DNA of 64,000 bases from Rhodopseudomonas boonkerdii (GTDB lineage: Bacteria; Pseudomonadota; Alphaproteobacteria; Rhizobiales; Xanthobacteraceae), in NCBI RefSeq assembly GCF_021184025.1, contig NZ_CP036537.1:1612001-1676000 (forward strand), in the 5' to 3' direction. Below are positions 26,669 to 36,264 of this stretch, one piece after another; within the stretch, counting starts at the first letter, position 1; each line of letters opens with the position of its first letter. The notes beneath the pieces were generated by a model, which saw nothing but the letters and a program-made list of their open reading frames with translations, was not told the DNA's origin and ran no database searches. The position numbers and the translations under genes were made by a program.

Positions 26669-29600
26669 ATGTCGCACTTCTTCATCAAGCGGCCGATCTT
26701 CGCCTGGGTCCTGGCGATCCTGATCATGTTCGGCGGCGTGCTGGCGATCTTCAAGCTGCCGATCGCCCAGTATCCGCAGATCGCGCCGACGGTGATTACC
26801 ATCACCGCGAATTATCCGGGCGCGAATGCGACCACGGCTGAGAACTCGGTGACCAAGGTCATCGAGCAGAACATGACCGGCGTCGATTATCTGCAATACA
26901 TGTCGTCCTATTCGACCTCGACCGGCGTGGTGCAGATCTCCATCACCTTCACCAACGAGGCGAATGCCGACATCGCGCAGGTGCAGGTGCAGAACAAGCT
27001 GCAGCTCGCGATGCCGCTGTTGCCGCAGGTGGTGCAGCAGCAGGGCATCCGCGTGGTCAAGTCGTCGTCGAGCTTCCTGATGGTGCTCGGCTTCGTCTCC
27101 GAAGACGGCTCGATGAATGCCAGCGACATCGCCGATTACGTGGCAAGCACGATCAACGAGCCGATCAGCCGTGTCTCCGGCGTCGGCCAGGTGCAGCTGT
27201 TCGGTGCCGAATATGCCATGCGCATCTGGCTCGATGCCGACAAGCTGACCAAATACAATCTGATGCCGAGCGACGTCACGCAGGCGATCCAGGCGCAGAA
27301 CACGCAGGTGACCGCGGGCCAGCTCGGCGGGTTGCCGGCGGTGGACGGGCAGCAGCTCAACGCCACCATCACGTCGCAAAGCCGTTTGCAGACCATCGAG
27401 CAGTTCCAGGACATCATCCTGCGGACTTCGACGTCCGGCCAGACCGTGCGCATCAAGGATGTGGCGCGGGTCGAGCTCGGTTCGAAGAGCTATGACGCGG
27501 TGGCGCGTTACAACGCCAAGCCGGCGGCCGGCATGGGCATCAGTCTTGCGACCGGCGCCAATGCGGTCGCGACCTCGGAAGGCGTGAAGGCGCGGATCAA
27601 TCAGCTCACGGCGAACATGCCGGCGGGACTGAAGGTGATCTATCCCTACGACACCACGCCCTTCGTGAAGCTTTCCATCGAGAAGGTCGTGCACACGCTG
27701 TTCGAAGCCGTGGTGCTGGTCTTCCTGGTGATGTTCCTGTTCCTGCAGAGCTGGCGTGCGACCATCATTCCGACCATCGCGGTGCCGGTGGTGCTGCTCG
27801 GCACCTTCGGCATCCTCTCGATCGCGGGGTACTCCATCAACACGTTGACCATGTTCGCCATGGTGCTGGCCATCGGCCTGCTCGTCGACGACGCCATCGT
27901 CGTGGTGGAAAACGTCGAGCGCGTGATGGAGGAGGAGGGACTGTCGCCACGCGAGGCGACCGAGAAATCCATGAACGAAATCACCGGCGCGCTGGTCGGC
28001 ATCGGTGTCGTGCTCTCCGCCGTGTTCATTCCGATGGCGTTCTTCTCGGGCTCGGTGGGCATCATTTATCGGCAATTCGCCTTGACCATCGTATCCGCGA
28101 TGGTGCTCTCGGTGCTGGTGGCGCTGATCCTGACGCCGGCGCTCTGCGCGACGATTTTGAAGAAGCCGGAAAAAGGCCATCACGAGAAGCGCGGCTTCTT
28201 TGGCTGGTTCAATCGCAATTTCGATCGGACCTCGCGTGGCTATCAGTCGACCACCGGCCGCTTCGTCAAGCGACCTGCAGGTACGCTGCTGGCTTTCGTC
28301 GCTGTGGTCGTCGGCATGGTGTTCCTGTTCGTGCGGCTGCCGTCGTCGTTCCTGCCCGACGAAGACCAGGGCACGATCATCACGCTGGTGCAGTTGCCGG
28401 TCGGCGCCACGGCCGGTCGGACGTTGGATGTGATCAAGCAGGTCGAGCATCAGTATATGGAGAACGAGAAGGACGCCGTGCAGGGCGTGTTCGCCGTGCG
28501 GGGCTTCTCCTTTGCCGGCCAGGGCCAGAATGTCGGCCTCGCTTTCGTCAGCCTGAAGCCGTTCGCGCAGCGTGAAGATCACGAGAAATCCGCGCAGGCC
28601 GTGGCGCGGCGCGCGATGGGCGCATTCTCGAAGATCCGCGATGCGATGGCCTTCGCGGTGCTGCCGCCGTCATTGCCGGGTTTCGGTAACGCCTCGGGCT
28701 TCGACTTCTATCTGCAGGATAGCGGTAATGCCGGCCACGAGGAGCTGTTGAAGACGCGCAATCAGTTGCTGGGTGCCCTCAGCGGCGATCCGCGGGTCGC
28801 GCAGGCGCGGCCCAATGGTCAGGACGATACGCCGCAATTCAACCTCGATATCGATCAGGCCAAGGCGACGGCACTGGGCGTCAACCTGAACGATCTCAAC
28901 ACGACGCTCTCGGCAGCGTGGGGCGGCGCCTATGTGAACGACTTCATCGATCGCGGCCGCGTCAAGCAGGTCTATGTGCAGGGCGATGCCGCCTTCCGCA
29001 TGGATACCAATGACATCGGTAAATGGTATGTCCGCAACTCGTCGGGCGCGATGGTGCCGTTCTCGGCTTTTGCCACCAGCCGCTGGAGCTACGGTTCGCC
29101 TCGCCTGGAACGCTACAATGGTGTCGCGGCCGTACAGATCCAGGGCCAGGCCTCACCGGGCACGAGCTCCGGTACGGCGATGCTGGCGGTGGACGAGCAG
29201 ATGAAGAAACTGCCGGCCGGCTATACGCATGAATGGACAGGCCTGTCGTTCCAGGAACGCCTTACCGGTAGCCAGACGCTGTATCTCTATGCGATCTCGG
29301 TGCTGATCGTGTTCCTCAGCCTGGCGGCGCTCTATGAGAGCTGGTCGATCCCGTTCGCCGTCATGCTGTCGGTGCCGATCGGTATTCTCGGCGCGCTCGG
29401 TGCCGCGACCTTGTTCGGGCAGAATAACGACGTCTATTTCCAGGTCGGCCTGCTCACCACCATCGGCCTGTCGGCGAAGAACGCGATCCTGATTGTCGAA
29501 TTCGCCATCGAGCAGCAGCAGAAGGGACTGTCCTTGATCGAGGCGACGTTGCACGCTGCGCGGCAGCGCCTGCGGCCGATCCTGATGACCTCAATGGCTT

Positions 29601-29830
29601 TCGTGCTCGGCGTGCTGCCGCTGGCGCTCGCCACGGGGGCCGGCTCGGCAAGCCAGAACGCCATCGGTATCGGCGTCGCCGGCGGCATGGTGACGGCCAC
29701 GGTGCTCGGCGTGTTCTTCGTGCCAGTGCTCTATGTGCTGGTGCGCAAGGTTTTTCCGGGTGGTTCCAAGTCCACAAGTGCGTCAAGCGCACATCCGGCA
29801 GCCACTCCGGCAGCCACTCCGGCAGAGTGA
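26669..29830 (+). CDS. RND multidrug efflux transporter (AcrB/HAE1 family)
   Basis: A 1053-residue inner-membrane proton/drug antiporter. The first membrane helix follows [20 protein letters not shown]; the proton-relay aspartates Asp407 and Asp408 lie in [14 protein letters not shown]; the typical duplicated layout of twelve helices and two large periplasmic loops is visible. Starts six bases after the adaptor stop, so the two are one operon. Short PAATPAATP repeat at the C-terminus. Substrates cannot be predicted. Control is probably by the divergent TetR protein. Confidence 0.95.
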   Translation: MSHFFIKRPIFAWVLAILIMFGGVLAIFKLPIAQYPQIAPTVITITANYPGANATTAENSVTKVIEQNMTGVDYLQYMSSYSTSTGVVQISITFTNEANADIAQVQVQNKLQLAMPLLPQVVQQQGIRVVKSSSSFLMVLGFVSEDGSMNASDIADYVASTINEPISRVSGVGQVQLFGAEYAMRIWLDADKLTKYNLMPSDVTQAIQAQNTQVTAGQLGGLPAVDGQQLNATITSQSRLQTIEQFQDIILRTSTSGQTVRIKDVARVELGSKSYDAVARYNAKPAAGMGISLATGANAVATSEGVKARINQLTANMPAGLKVIYPYDTTPFVKLSIEKVVHTLFEAVVLVFLVMFLFLQSWRATIIPTIAVPVVLLGTFGILSIAGYSINTLTMFAMVLAIGLLVDDAIVVVENVERVMEEEGLSPREATEKSMNEITGALVGIGVVLSAVFIPMAFFSGSVGIIYRQFALTIVSAMVLSVLVALILTPALCATILKKPEKGHHEKRGFFGWFNRNFDRTSRGYQSTTGRFVKRPAGTLLAFVAVVVGMVFLFVRLPSSFLPDEDQGTIITLVQLPVGATAGRTLDVIKQVEHQYMENEKDAVQGVFAVRGFSFAGQGQNVGLAFVSLKPFAQREDHEKSAQAVARRAMGAFSKIRDAMAFAVLPPSLPGFGNASGFDFYLQDSGNAGHEELLKTRNQLLGALSGDPRVAQARPNGQDDTPQFNLDIDQAKATALGVNLNDLNTTLSAAWGGAYVNDFIDRGRVKQVYVQGDAAFRMDTNDIGKWYVRNSSGAMVPFSAFATSRWSYGSPRLERYNGVAAVQIQGQASPGTSSGTAMLAVDEQMKKLPAGYTHEWTGLSFQERLTGSQTLYLYAISVLIVFLSLAALYESWSIPFAVMLSVPIGILGALGAATLFGQNNDVYFQVGLLTTIGLSAKNAILIVEFAIEQQQKGLSLIEATLHAARQRLRPILMTSMAFVLGVLPLALATGAGSASQNAIGIGVAGGMVTATVLGVFFVPVLYVLVRKVFPGGSKSTSASSAHPAATPAATPAE

Positions 29831-29848
29831 CCCAGACTATTGTTTGGC

Positions 29849-29893
29849 GCATGATCTTGTCCGAAAACCGGTATCCACTTTTCGGGATCATGC
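29849..29893. repeat. GCATGATC palindromic repeat
   Basis: GCATGATC at 29849-29856 and CCGAAAA at 29861-29867 pair with TTTTCGGGATCATGC at 29879-29893. It forms a strong hairpin 18 bases after the RND pump stop. This element family is abundant in Rhizobiales intergenic regions and may terminate the pump operon. Confidence 0.8.
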
Positions 29894-29937
29894 TCCAGCG
29901 TGTACATCATCCCGAACACATGGCTTCGGGATGAGAC

Positions 29938-30825
29938 ATGCAGGGGCTGGACTGGGATCTGCTGCGCACCTTTTCCGTGATCGCGGGGGAAGCGAGCCTT
30001 ACGCGCGCCGGCGCACTGCTCAAGGTCAGCGCACAGACGGTGAGCCGGCGGCTCGCCGAGCTCGAGGCGATCACCGGCGTCCGGCTGATCGCTCGGTCGC
30101 TGGAGGGATATTCGCTCACACCGGCTGGCGAACGGCTCAGCGTACAGCTCGAGAATATGCGGCTTGAAGCGGTGCGGATCGAATCCGTGATCGCCGAAAT
30201 TCGCGAGCAGCCGGTCGGCAATGTCAGGCTCTCGATCACCGAGGTGCTGTCCGGCCCGTGGCTGATGGGCGCCATTGCCGAATTCAATCGCCGCTATCCC
30301 GACATCATGCTGGAGATCCGCGTTGACGGCTGGCCGGCCTCGGTGCGGCGGCGCGAGGCCGATATCGTGCTGCGGCTTTTCGGGCCGGGCAATGAAAATC
30401 TGGTCGGCCGCAAGGTGGGACGGCTGGGCGTGGGCGTATTCGCATCGAAGGCCTATGCACGCGCGCACGGGCTGCCGAAAACGCGCGAGGAATGGGAGGG
30501 CTACAGCTCCATCGGCCTTGTTGGCGAGAGTCCGCTGATGGAGTGGTTCGACAGCGTCTCGCGCCATTCGCGCCGTGTGCTGCAGTGCTCGTCGCATACG
30601 GACTTGATGGCAGCGGCGCGCGCCGGCCTCGGCTTCGCGCCTTTGATGTGCATTTCAGGCGATGCCGACAAATCTCTGGTGCGCGTGCTGCCCGAAAAAC
30701 TGCGCAGCTCCACCGAGATCTGGATGCTGTCGCATCCCGATCTGGTGGATGCGCCGCAGATCCGAGCGGTGCTGGATTTCATCGCGGAGCAGGCGAAGAA
30801 GGATCAGACGAGACTGTTGGGGTAG
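29938..30825 (+). CDS. LysR-family transcriptional regulator
   Basis: A 295-residue LysR regulator. The helix-turn-helix is at residues 5-62 (LLRTFSVIAGEASLTRAGALLKVSAQTVSRRLAELEAITG) and the effector domain follows, with GLGFAPLMCISGD typical of the second lobe. It belongs to the group that acts on short single-domain targets, such as regulators of oxidoreductases. Target unknown: the next genes on the same strand, 330 bases on, are the nitronate-monooxygenase-like pair. Confidence 0.85.
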   Translation: MQGLDWDLLRTFSVIAGEASLTRAGALLKVSAQTVSRRLAELEAITGVRLIARSLEGYSLTPAGERLSVQLENMRLEAVRIESVIAEIREQPVGNVRLSITEVLSGPWLMGAIAEFNRRYPDIMLEIRVDGWPASVRRREADIVLRLFGPGNENLVGRKVGRLGVGVFASKAYARAHGLPKTREEWEGYSSIGLVGESPLMEWFDSVSRHSRRVLQCSSHTDLMAAARAGLGFAPLMCISGDADKSLVRVLPEKLRSSTEIWMLSHPDLVDAPQIRAVLDFIAEQAKKDQTRLLG

Positions 30826-31154
30826 GCACTCTGCCCTCATCCTGAGAGTCTGACTCATAAAGCGGTCTGGAGCGCTTTTCGACTGCTTTTGCTCGGGACA
30901 ATGCCGGGTTCAACTCAGTATCTCGCTTCTCCGTCCCTCATCCTGAGGAGCCGCGCAGCGGCGTCTCGAAGGATGGCCGCACACTCTGAGCCAGGCGAGC
31001 TCATGGTTCGAGACGGCGCAAGTGCGTCTCCTCACCATGAGGGACCGAGTGTGGTGGCTTCCAAATATGGCGGACAGCATCTCCATATTTGAAGCTCTCC
31101 GCCCCGGCGTTTCCCGCTATCATCCGTCCCAATCAAAACCGGGATGGAACACTC
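30826..31154. repeat. Intergenic region with 200-bp repeat, copy C
   Basis: 329 bases without a gene. Copy C of the interspersed repeat is at 30851-31050 in the same orientation as copy A: TGACTCATAAAGCGGTCTGG, CTTTTGCTCGGGACAATGCC, CCTCATCCTGAGGAGCCGCG, CTCCTCACCATGAGGGA. The final 100 bases probably hold the promoter of the next operon, with no clear consensus. Confidence 0.8.
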
Positions 31155-32150
31155 ATGTCGCTGCCGTCGATCTTTCAGAACCGTCTGTCCGTGCCTGTGA
31201 TGGGCTCGCCGCTGTTTCTCGTCTCGGGACCGGAACTTGTCATCGCCCAGTGCAAAGCAGGTATTGTCGGCTCATTCCCCGCGCTCAATGCGCGCCCTGT
31301 CTCCGTGCTCGGCGAGTGGCTGACGCGGATCGAGAACGAACTCGCTGAATATGCCGCAAAGAATCCGCATCTGCCGGTCGCGCCCTATGCGGTGAACCAG
31401 ATCTGCCATCCCTCCAATGATCGCCTGCATGCAGATATGGAAATCTGCGTGAAGCATAAAGTGCCGGCGATCATCACCAGCCTGCAATTGCCGCAGTCGG
31501 TCGTCGATGCCGCGCATTCCTATGGCGGCAAGGTGTTTCACGACGTCACCACCATCCGGCATGCGCGTCGCGCGGCCGAGATGGGCGTGGATGGCCTGAT
31601 CCTCGTCTGTGCCGGGGCGGGTGGCCATGCCGGCACGTTGTCGCCTTTCGCATTGCTGCGCGAAGTGCGCCAGTGGTTCTCGGGTACGATCCTGCTGTCC
31701 GGCTCCATCGCGGATGGTTACGGCATCGCCGCCGCGCAGATGATGGGTGCCGACATGGCCTATATGGGCACGCGCTTCATTGCCACGCGGGAAGCCAATG
31801 CGGTTGAGGGCTACAAACAGTCGCTGATCGACTATGCCGCCGGCGACATCGTCTATACCAACCTGATCACCGGAGTTCACGGCAATTATCTCGCGCCGTC
31901 GCTGGCCGCAGCCGGGCTCGATCCCGCCAATCTGCCGGTGTCCGACAAATCGAAAATGAATTTCGGCTCCGGCGGCAACACCAAGGCCAAGGCCTGGAAG
32001 GACATCTGGGGCGCGGGACAGGGGCTCGGCTCGATCAAGGACGCGCCGGACGTGGCCACCGTTGTCGAGCGGCTACGCGACGAATATGCGCGGGCCATCG
32101 CTGATTTCGGCGGCAAGCAGATCGCCGTGCGGCGGGCGGTCGCGGCCTGA
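31155..32150 (+). CDS. Nitronate monooxygenase-like flavoprotein (first of a pair)
   Basis: A 331-residue FMN-binding TIM barrel of the nitronate monooxygenase/2-nitropropane dioxygenase family. Visible motifs are PVMGSPLFLVSGPELVIAQCKAGIVGSFP at the start, VCAGAGGHAG near residue 155 and the phosphate-binding stretch LSGSIADGYGIAAAQMMGADMAYMGTRFIAT near 183-213. The ATG at 31155 begins a family-like N-terminus; earlier codons in frame are not conserved. Overlaps the second copy by TGATG. Enoyl reductase FabK-like activity is the main alternative. Confidence 0.88.
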   Translation: MSLPSIFQNRLSVPVMGSPLFLVSGPELVIAQCKAGIVGSFPALNARPVSVLGEWLTRIENELAEYAAKNPHLPVAPYAVNQICHPSNDRLHADMEICVKHKVPAIITSLQLPQSVVDAAHSYGGKVFHDVTTIRHARRAAEMGVDGLILVCAGAGGHAGTLSPFALLREVRQWFSGTILLSGSIADGYGIAAAQMMGADMAYMGTRFIATREANAVEGYKQSLIDYAAGDIVYTNLITGVHGNYLAPSLAAAGLDPANLPVSDKSKMNFGSGGNTKAKAWKDIWGAGQGLGSIKDAPDVATVVERLRDEYARAIADFGGKQIAVRRAVAA

Positions 32151-33136
32151 TGGCGGATCGTCTCGGCAAAGCTGCCGCGGCGTGGTTTGCGGAGAAGGTG
32201 CGCCCGCGGCTATCGGTGCCAGTGATTGCGGCGCCGATGTTTCGCGTGTCGGGGACCGATCTTGTCATCGCGTCCTGCAAGGCCGGCGTGATCGGCGCGT
32301 TCCCCACCGCGAATTGCCGCAGCGATGCGGAATTCGCCGGATGGCTGCAGCGGATCGCCGATGCGTTGGGACCGGACGACGCGCCGTATTGCCCGAACCT
32401 GATCATCCGCCGCGAAACGTTGCAGGAGGATGTCGCCGCGGTGATCCGGCAGGGCTGCGAGATGGTGATCACCAGCGTTGGTCCGCCCGACGCCGTCGTG
32501 GGTCCGCTGCACGAGGCCGGCTGCATGGTATTTGCCGATGTCGCGTCGATCCGCCATGCCAAGAAGGCGATCGCGGCGGGCGTCGATGGCCTGATCCTGC
32601 TCACCGCAGGTGCGGGCGGACAGACCGGTTGGGTCAATGGGTTCTCCTTCACCCGCGCGGTGCGCGCGTTCTGGGACGGGCCGATCGTGCTGGCCGGCGG
32701 CGTATCGGACGGCGAAGCAGTGTTTGCCGCCGAAGTGCTGGGCTGCGATCTCAGCTATATGGGGACCAAATTCATCGCGACCGAAGAGAGCATGGCGGAG
32801 CCGGACTACAAGGCGATGCTGGTATCGTCCGAACTCGACGACATCCTGCTGTCGCGCGCCTTCACTGGGCTCGAAACCAATACGCTGATCCCGTCCATCG
32901 TCGCCGCCGGCCTCGATCCGAAGAACCTGCCGACCGACATGACCAAGGAGCGCGCCGACGCCCTGTATGGCCGCAACGGCACCTCCGGCGTGAAGCGCTG
33001 GCGCGATACGTGGAGTGCGGGGCATTCGGTGTCGGGCGTGCATGCCATCGAACCGGTGGCGACGCTGGTTGCGCGGACACGGGATCAATATGAGGCGGTG
33101 CGTGAGGCGACGTTGAAGACGTTGGAAAAGAAGTAG
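32150..33136 (+). CDS. Nitronate monooxygenase-like flavoprotein (second of a pair)
   Basis: A 328-residue paralogue of the preceding gene with the same layout (PVIAAPMFRVSGTDLVIASCKAGVIGAFP; LTAGAGGQTGW; LAGGVSDGEAVFAAEVLGCDLSYMGTKFIAT). Where the first copy has GAGGHAG this one has GAGGQTG, so the histidine often taken as the catalytic base is replaced by glutamine. The two may therefore differ in chemistry or form a hetero-oligomer. Start codon overlaps the first gene's stop. Confidence 0.87.
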   Translation: MADRLGKAAAAWFAEKVRPRLSVPVIAAPMFRVSGTDLVIASCKAGVIGAFPTANCRSDAEFAGWLQRIADALGPDDAPYCPNLIIRRETLQEDVAAVIRQGCEMVITSVGPPDAVVGPLHEAGCMVFADVASIRHAKKAIAAGVDGLILLTAGAGGQTGWVNGFSFTRAVRAFWDGPIVLAGGVSDGEAVFAAEVLGCDLSYMGTKFIATEESMAEPDYKAMLVSSELDDILLSRAFTGLETNTLIPSIVAAGLDPKNLPTDMTKERADALYGRNGTSGVKRWRDTWSAGHSVSGVHAIEPVATLVARTRDQYEAVREATLKTLEKK

Positions 33137-33236
33137 GATGGTAGAGCGTAGCGAACCCCATCATTCCGTCGATTGTCGCGGACTCGGCTGATGGGTTTCG
33201 CTCCGCCGCTAACGCGCCTGCGCTCTACCCTCCTAC
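33133..33236. repeat. 104-bp inverted repeat (GTAGGATGGTAGAGCG family)
   Basis: GTAGGATGGTAGAGCG at 33133-33148 pairs with CGCTCTACCCTCCTAC at 33221-33236 with one mismatch; AACCCCATCA and TGATGGGTTT pair inside. It lies directly at the stop codon of the second flavoprotein gene and before the acyl-CoA synthetase gene. A relative of the element at 7862-7951 in design but not in sequence. Confidence 0.8.
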
Positions 33237-33266
33237 GAACAACGAATAAAAAACAGGGCGGAACGC

Positions 33267-34820
33267 ATGAGCGTACATGAATCTCCCACCAATTTCGCGC
33301 TGACGACGCGGGCCTTGCTGCGCCACGGTCGCGGCATTGCCTTCAAGACCAAGACCGTGGAATGGACCGGCGCCGCAACGCTGGAATTTGTAGCGCGTGC
33401 ACAGAGGCTGCTCGCGGCGAGCGGCGTGACGCCGACCTCGACGGTCGCGCTGCTCACCTCGAACCGCGCAGAGACCTGGTGCTTTGGCATCGCCGCGCAG
33501 GGGCTCGGGGCGAAGGTCACGTCGCTTCATGCGCTGGGTTCGGCCGAGGCGCATCGCTTTCAGATCGAGGATTCCGAAGCCGTCGTGCTGGTGCTTGATA
33601 GCTCACACTATCTCGCACGTGGCGCCGAATTGCAGGCCGGGCTGCCGGATCTGAAAATCCTCACGCTCGGACCTGCGCCTTACGGCACCGATGCACTCGC
33701 AGCCATCGAAGCGGGCGGCACGTCCTCCATCACCGATCTCTCGCAGCCGCATATGATCGCATCTCTGAACTATACCGGCGGGACCACCGGCCGCGCCAAG
33801 GGCGTGCTGCGCTCGTCCGGCGCCATGGCGGCGATGGCGGCCAGCGTGCTCAGCGAATTCGAATTGCCGAGCATTCCGCGTTATCTCGCGGTGGCGCCGA
33901 TCAGCCATGTGTCCGGCACCAACGTGGTGCCAACTCTGCTGCGCGGCGGCACCGTGCATCTGCTTGACAGGTTCGATCCCGAAGTCCTGCTCGCCACCAT
34001 CGCGAAGGAGCGGATCAACTTCACGCTGATGGTGCCGACCATGATCTATGGCGTGCTGGATCATCCCGACATCGACAAGCATGACTTGTCGTCGCTCGAA
34101 CTTCTGCTTTACGGCGCCTCGGCGATGTCGCCGAACCGGCTGCGCGAAGGCATCGAGCGGCTAGGGCCCGTGTTCTCGCAGCTTTATGGCCAGACCGAAT
34201 GCTATCCGATCGCCACGCTGCCGAAGCGCGACCATGACTTGAGGCGGCCTGAACTGTTCGAGGCCTGCGGTTTTCCGACGGCGATCTGTCAGGTGCGCCT
34301 GCTCGACGACGACAACAATGATGTCGAACCCGGCCAACCCGGCGAGATCTGCGCGCGCGGGCCGCTGGTGATGTCGGAATACTGGAAGCAGCCGGAGCAG
34401 ACCGCGCAGGCGCTGAGCGGCGGCTGGCTGCATACCGGCGACATCGCCCGTGCCGACGAGGAAGGCCGGCTCTATATCGTCGATCGCAAGAAGGACATGA
34501 TTGTCTCCGGCGGCTTCAACGTCTATCCGCGCGAGATCGAGGATGCGCTGTCGGCGCATCCGGCAGTGGGCATGACGGCTGTCATCGGCGTGCCCGATGA
34601 GAAGTGGGGCGAGAGCGTGTTCGCGCTGGTGGTGCGGCGACGGGACAGCAATGCGTCGGAAGAGGAACTGATCGCGCTGGTGAAGGAGCGCAAGGGCAGC
34701 CTCCACGCGCCCAAGCAGATCGCCTTCGTCGATGCCCTCCCGCAGACGCCGCTTGGAAAAATCGACAAGAAGGCGATCCGCGCCAGCTATTGGTCGGATC
34801 AGAAACGCCAGGTCGGCTGA
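33267..34820 (+). CDS. Acyl/aryl-CoA synthetase (AMP-binding)
   Basis: A 517-residue ANL-superfamily ligase that joins a carboxylic acid to CoA through an acyl-adenylate. Motifs: phosphate loop YTGGTTGRAKGV at residues 169-180, YGQTE near 308, TGDIARADEEGRLYIVDRKKDMIVSGGFNVYPREIE around 390-425, and the adenylation lysine Lys498 in PLGKIDKKAIR. Substrate is not readable; neighbours (flavoproteins, Liv-type binding protein) suggest a catabolic route for an aromatic or branched acid. Good start: GGCGGAACGC before the ATG. Confidence 0.9.
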   Translation: MSVHESPTNFALTTRALLRHGRGIAFKTKTVEWTGAATLEFVARAQRLLAASGVTPTSTVALLTSNRAETWCFGIAAQGLGAKVTSLHALGSAEAHRFQIEDSEAVVLVLDSSHYLARGAELQAGLPDLKILTLGPAPYGTDALAAIEAGGTSSITDLSQPHMIASLNYTGGTTGRAKGVLRSSGAMAAMAASVLSEFELPSIPRYLAVAPISHVSGTNVVPTLLRGGTVHLLDRFDPEVLLATIAKERINFTLMVPTMIYGVLDHPDIDKHDLSSLELLLYGASAMSPNRLREGIERLGPVFSQLYGQTECYPIATLPKRDHDLRRPELFEACGFPTAICQVRLLDDDNNDVEPGQPGEICARGPLVMSEYWKQPEQTAQALSGGWLHTGDIARADEEGRLYIVDRKKDMIVSGGFNVYPREIEDALSAHPAVGMTAVIGVPDEKWGESVFALVVRRRDSNASEEELIALVKERKGSLHAPKQIAFVDALPQTPLGKIDKKAIRASYWSDQKRQVG

Positions 34821-34863
34821 AACAACGATTGCCGTAAAGGGCAGCAACACAAGGGAGAGACAG

Positions 34864-36090
34864 GTGACAGGACAGGCAAATATCGCGCGCGGCGCAATCG
34901 CGGCGATCGCTCTGATGGGCAGCGTGACGGCAAGTTGGGCGCAATCGCCGGGTGTCACCGACAAGGAGATCACGCTCGGCACGATCCTGCCGTTCAGCGG
35001 GCCGGCGTCGTCCTATGCGACCAGCGGCATGGCCGGCATCGCCTATTTCGACAAGGTCAATGCCGAAGGCGGGATCAATGGCCGGACCATCAAGGTGATC
35101 TCCTATGACGATGGCTATTCGCCGCCGAAGACGGTGGAGCAGGCGCGCAAGCTCGTGGAAAGCGACGAGGTGCTGATGCTGTTCTCCACCTTTGGCACGC
35201 CGACCAACGTCGCCATCATGAAATACATGAACATCAAGAAGGTGCCGCAGCTTTTTGTCGGGACCGGTGGCACGATCTTCGGCGACCACAAGAAGAATCC
35301 ATGGACCATGGGTTTTCGCACCAGCTACCAGACCGAAGGGCAGATCTATGCGAAGTATCTGCTGAAGACGAAGTCCGACGCGAAGATCGCGGTGCTTTAT
35401 CAGAATGACGATTTCGGCAAGGATCATCTCACCGGCCTGCGCGTGGGCCTCGGCGAGGCCGGCAAGAAGATGATCGTGGCAGAGACCGGCTATGAGGTCA
35501 GCATGCCGACGGTGGATTCGCAGGTGATGAATCTCAAGGCGTCGGGTGCCGATGTGCTGGTGCTGTTCTCGTCCAACAAGTTCAGCGCCCAGGCGCTGCG
35601 CAAGAGCGCCGAAATCGGCTGGAAGCCGCTAACTTTCATCGCGGGCGCCTCGTCATCGGTGGCGGCGGTGATGAAGAATGCCGGCTTCGAGAATGTGCAG
35701 GGTGTGATTTCCGGCGCGTTTCAGAAGGACCCGGATGATCCGCAATGGGCCAGGGACGAAGGCGTCGCGCGCTGGCGGGCCTTCATGGAGAAATACTATC
35801 CCAAGGGCGACCAGCACGATCTGAATGTTGTGAGCGGCTATAATTCGGCGCAGGTGATCGAGCAGATCCTGAAAGGGCTCGGGAAGGACGTCACCCGCGC
35901 GCGCGTGATGGAGGCCGCGAGCAGCCTGAAGGACGTCAAGCTCGATATGCTGTTGCCGGGCATCACCGTCAACACGGCCATAACCGATCACTATCCCGTC
36001 GAGCAGCTGCAACTCGTCAAATTCGAGGGCGAACGCTGGAAGCTGTTCGGGGATATCATCGACGGCGGCAAGATCGAGATCGCCGACTGA
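34864..36090 (+). CDS. ABC transporter solute-binding protein, LivK/HAAT type
   Basis: A 408-residue periplasmic binding protein from the GTG at 34864, which has GGGAG at 34853-34857. The signal peptide is residues 1-27 (cleavage after SWA, before QSPGVTDKEITLG). The mature protein has the type 1 periplasmic binding fold (LPFSGPASSYATSGMAGIAYFDKVNAEGGINGRTIKVISYDDGYSPPKTVEQARKL in outline). Unlike the other binding protein in this window, it has no permease or ATPase genes beside it. It must use a transporter encoded elsewhere. It follows the CoA ligase by 43 bases. Confidence 0.9.
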   Translation: MTGQANIARGAIAAIALMGSVTASWAQSPGVTDKEITLGTILPFSGPASSYATSGMAGIAYFDKVNAEGGINGRTIKVISYDDGYSPPKTVEQARKLVESDEVLMLFSTFGTPTNVAIMKYMNIKKVPQLFVGTGGTIFGDHKKNPWTMGFRTSYQTEGQIYAKYLLKTKSDAKIAVLYQNDDFGKDHLTGLRVGLGEAGKKMIVAETGYEVSMPTVDSQVMNLKASGADVLVLFSSNKFSAQALRKSAEIGWKPLTFIAGASSSVAAVMKNAGFENVQGVISGAFQKDPDDPQWARDEGVARWRAFMEKYYPKGDQHDLNVVSGYNSAQVIEQILKGLGKDVTRARVMEAASSLKDVKLDMLLPGITVNTAITDHYPVEQLQLVKFEGERWKLFGDIIDGGKIEIAD

Positions 36091-36264
36091 GCCATATGGC
36101 AGTGCAGCATTGGTCCAGCACGGGCGGTGCCGGGAACGGCGCCGCCGTGCCTTTTTGCGTGGCACGGGATGGACGACATTTGCTCGCGGAGGTCCATTCA
36201 CAAATGCCCGCCCGGGATGTATTGGGGGCGCAGACTGTGGTATACCAACTCTACGAGGACCATC

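Noticed and set aside
25274..28582. A 1,100-codon open frame on the minus strand opposite the RND pump genes
   Set aside because: It is antisense to two clear genes with conserved motifs and is His/Arg/Asp-rich, typical of reverse-strand reading of GC-rich coding DNA.
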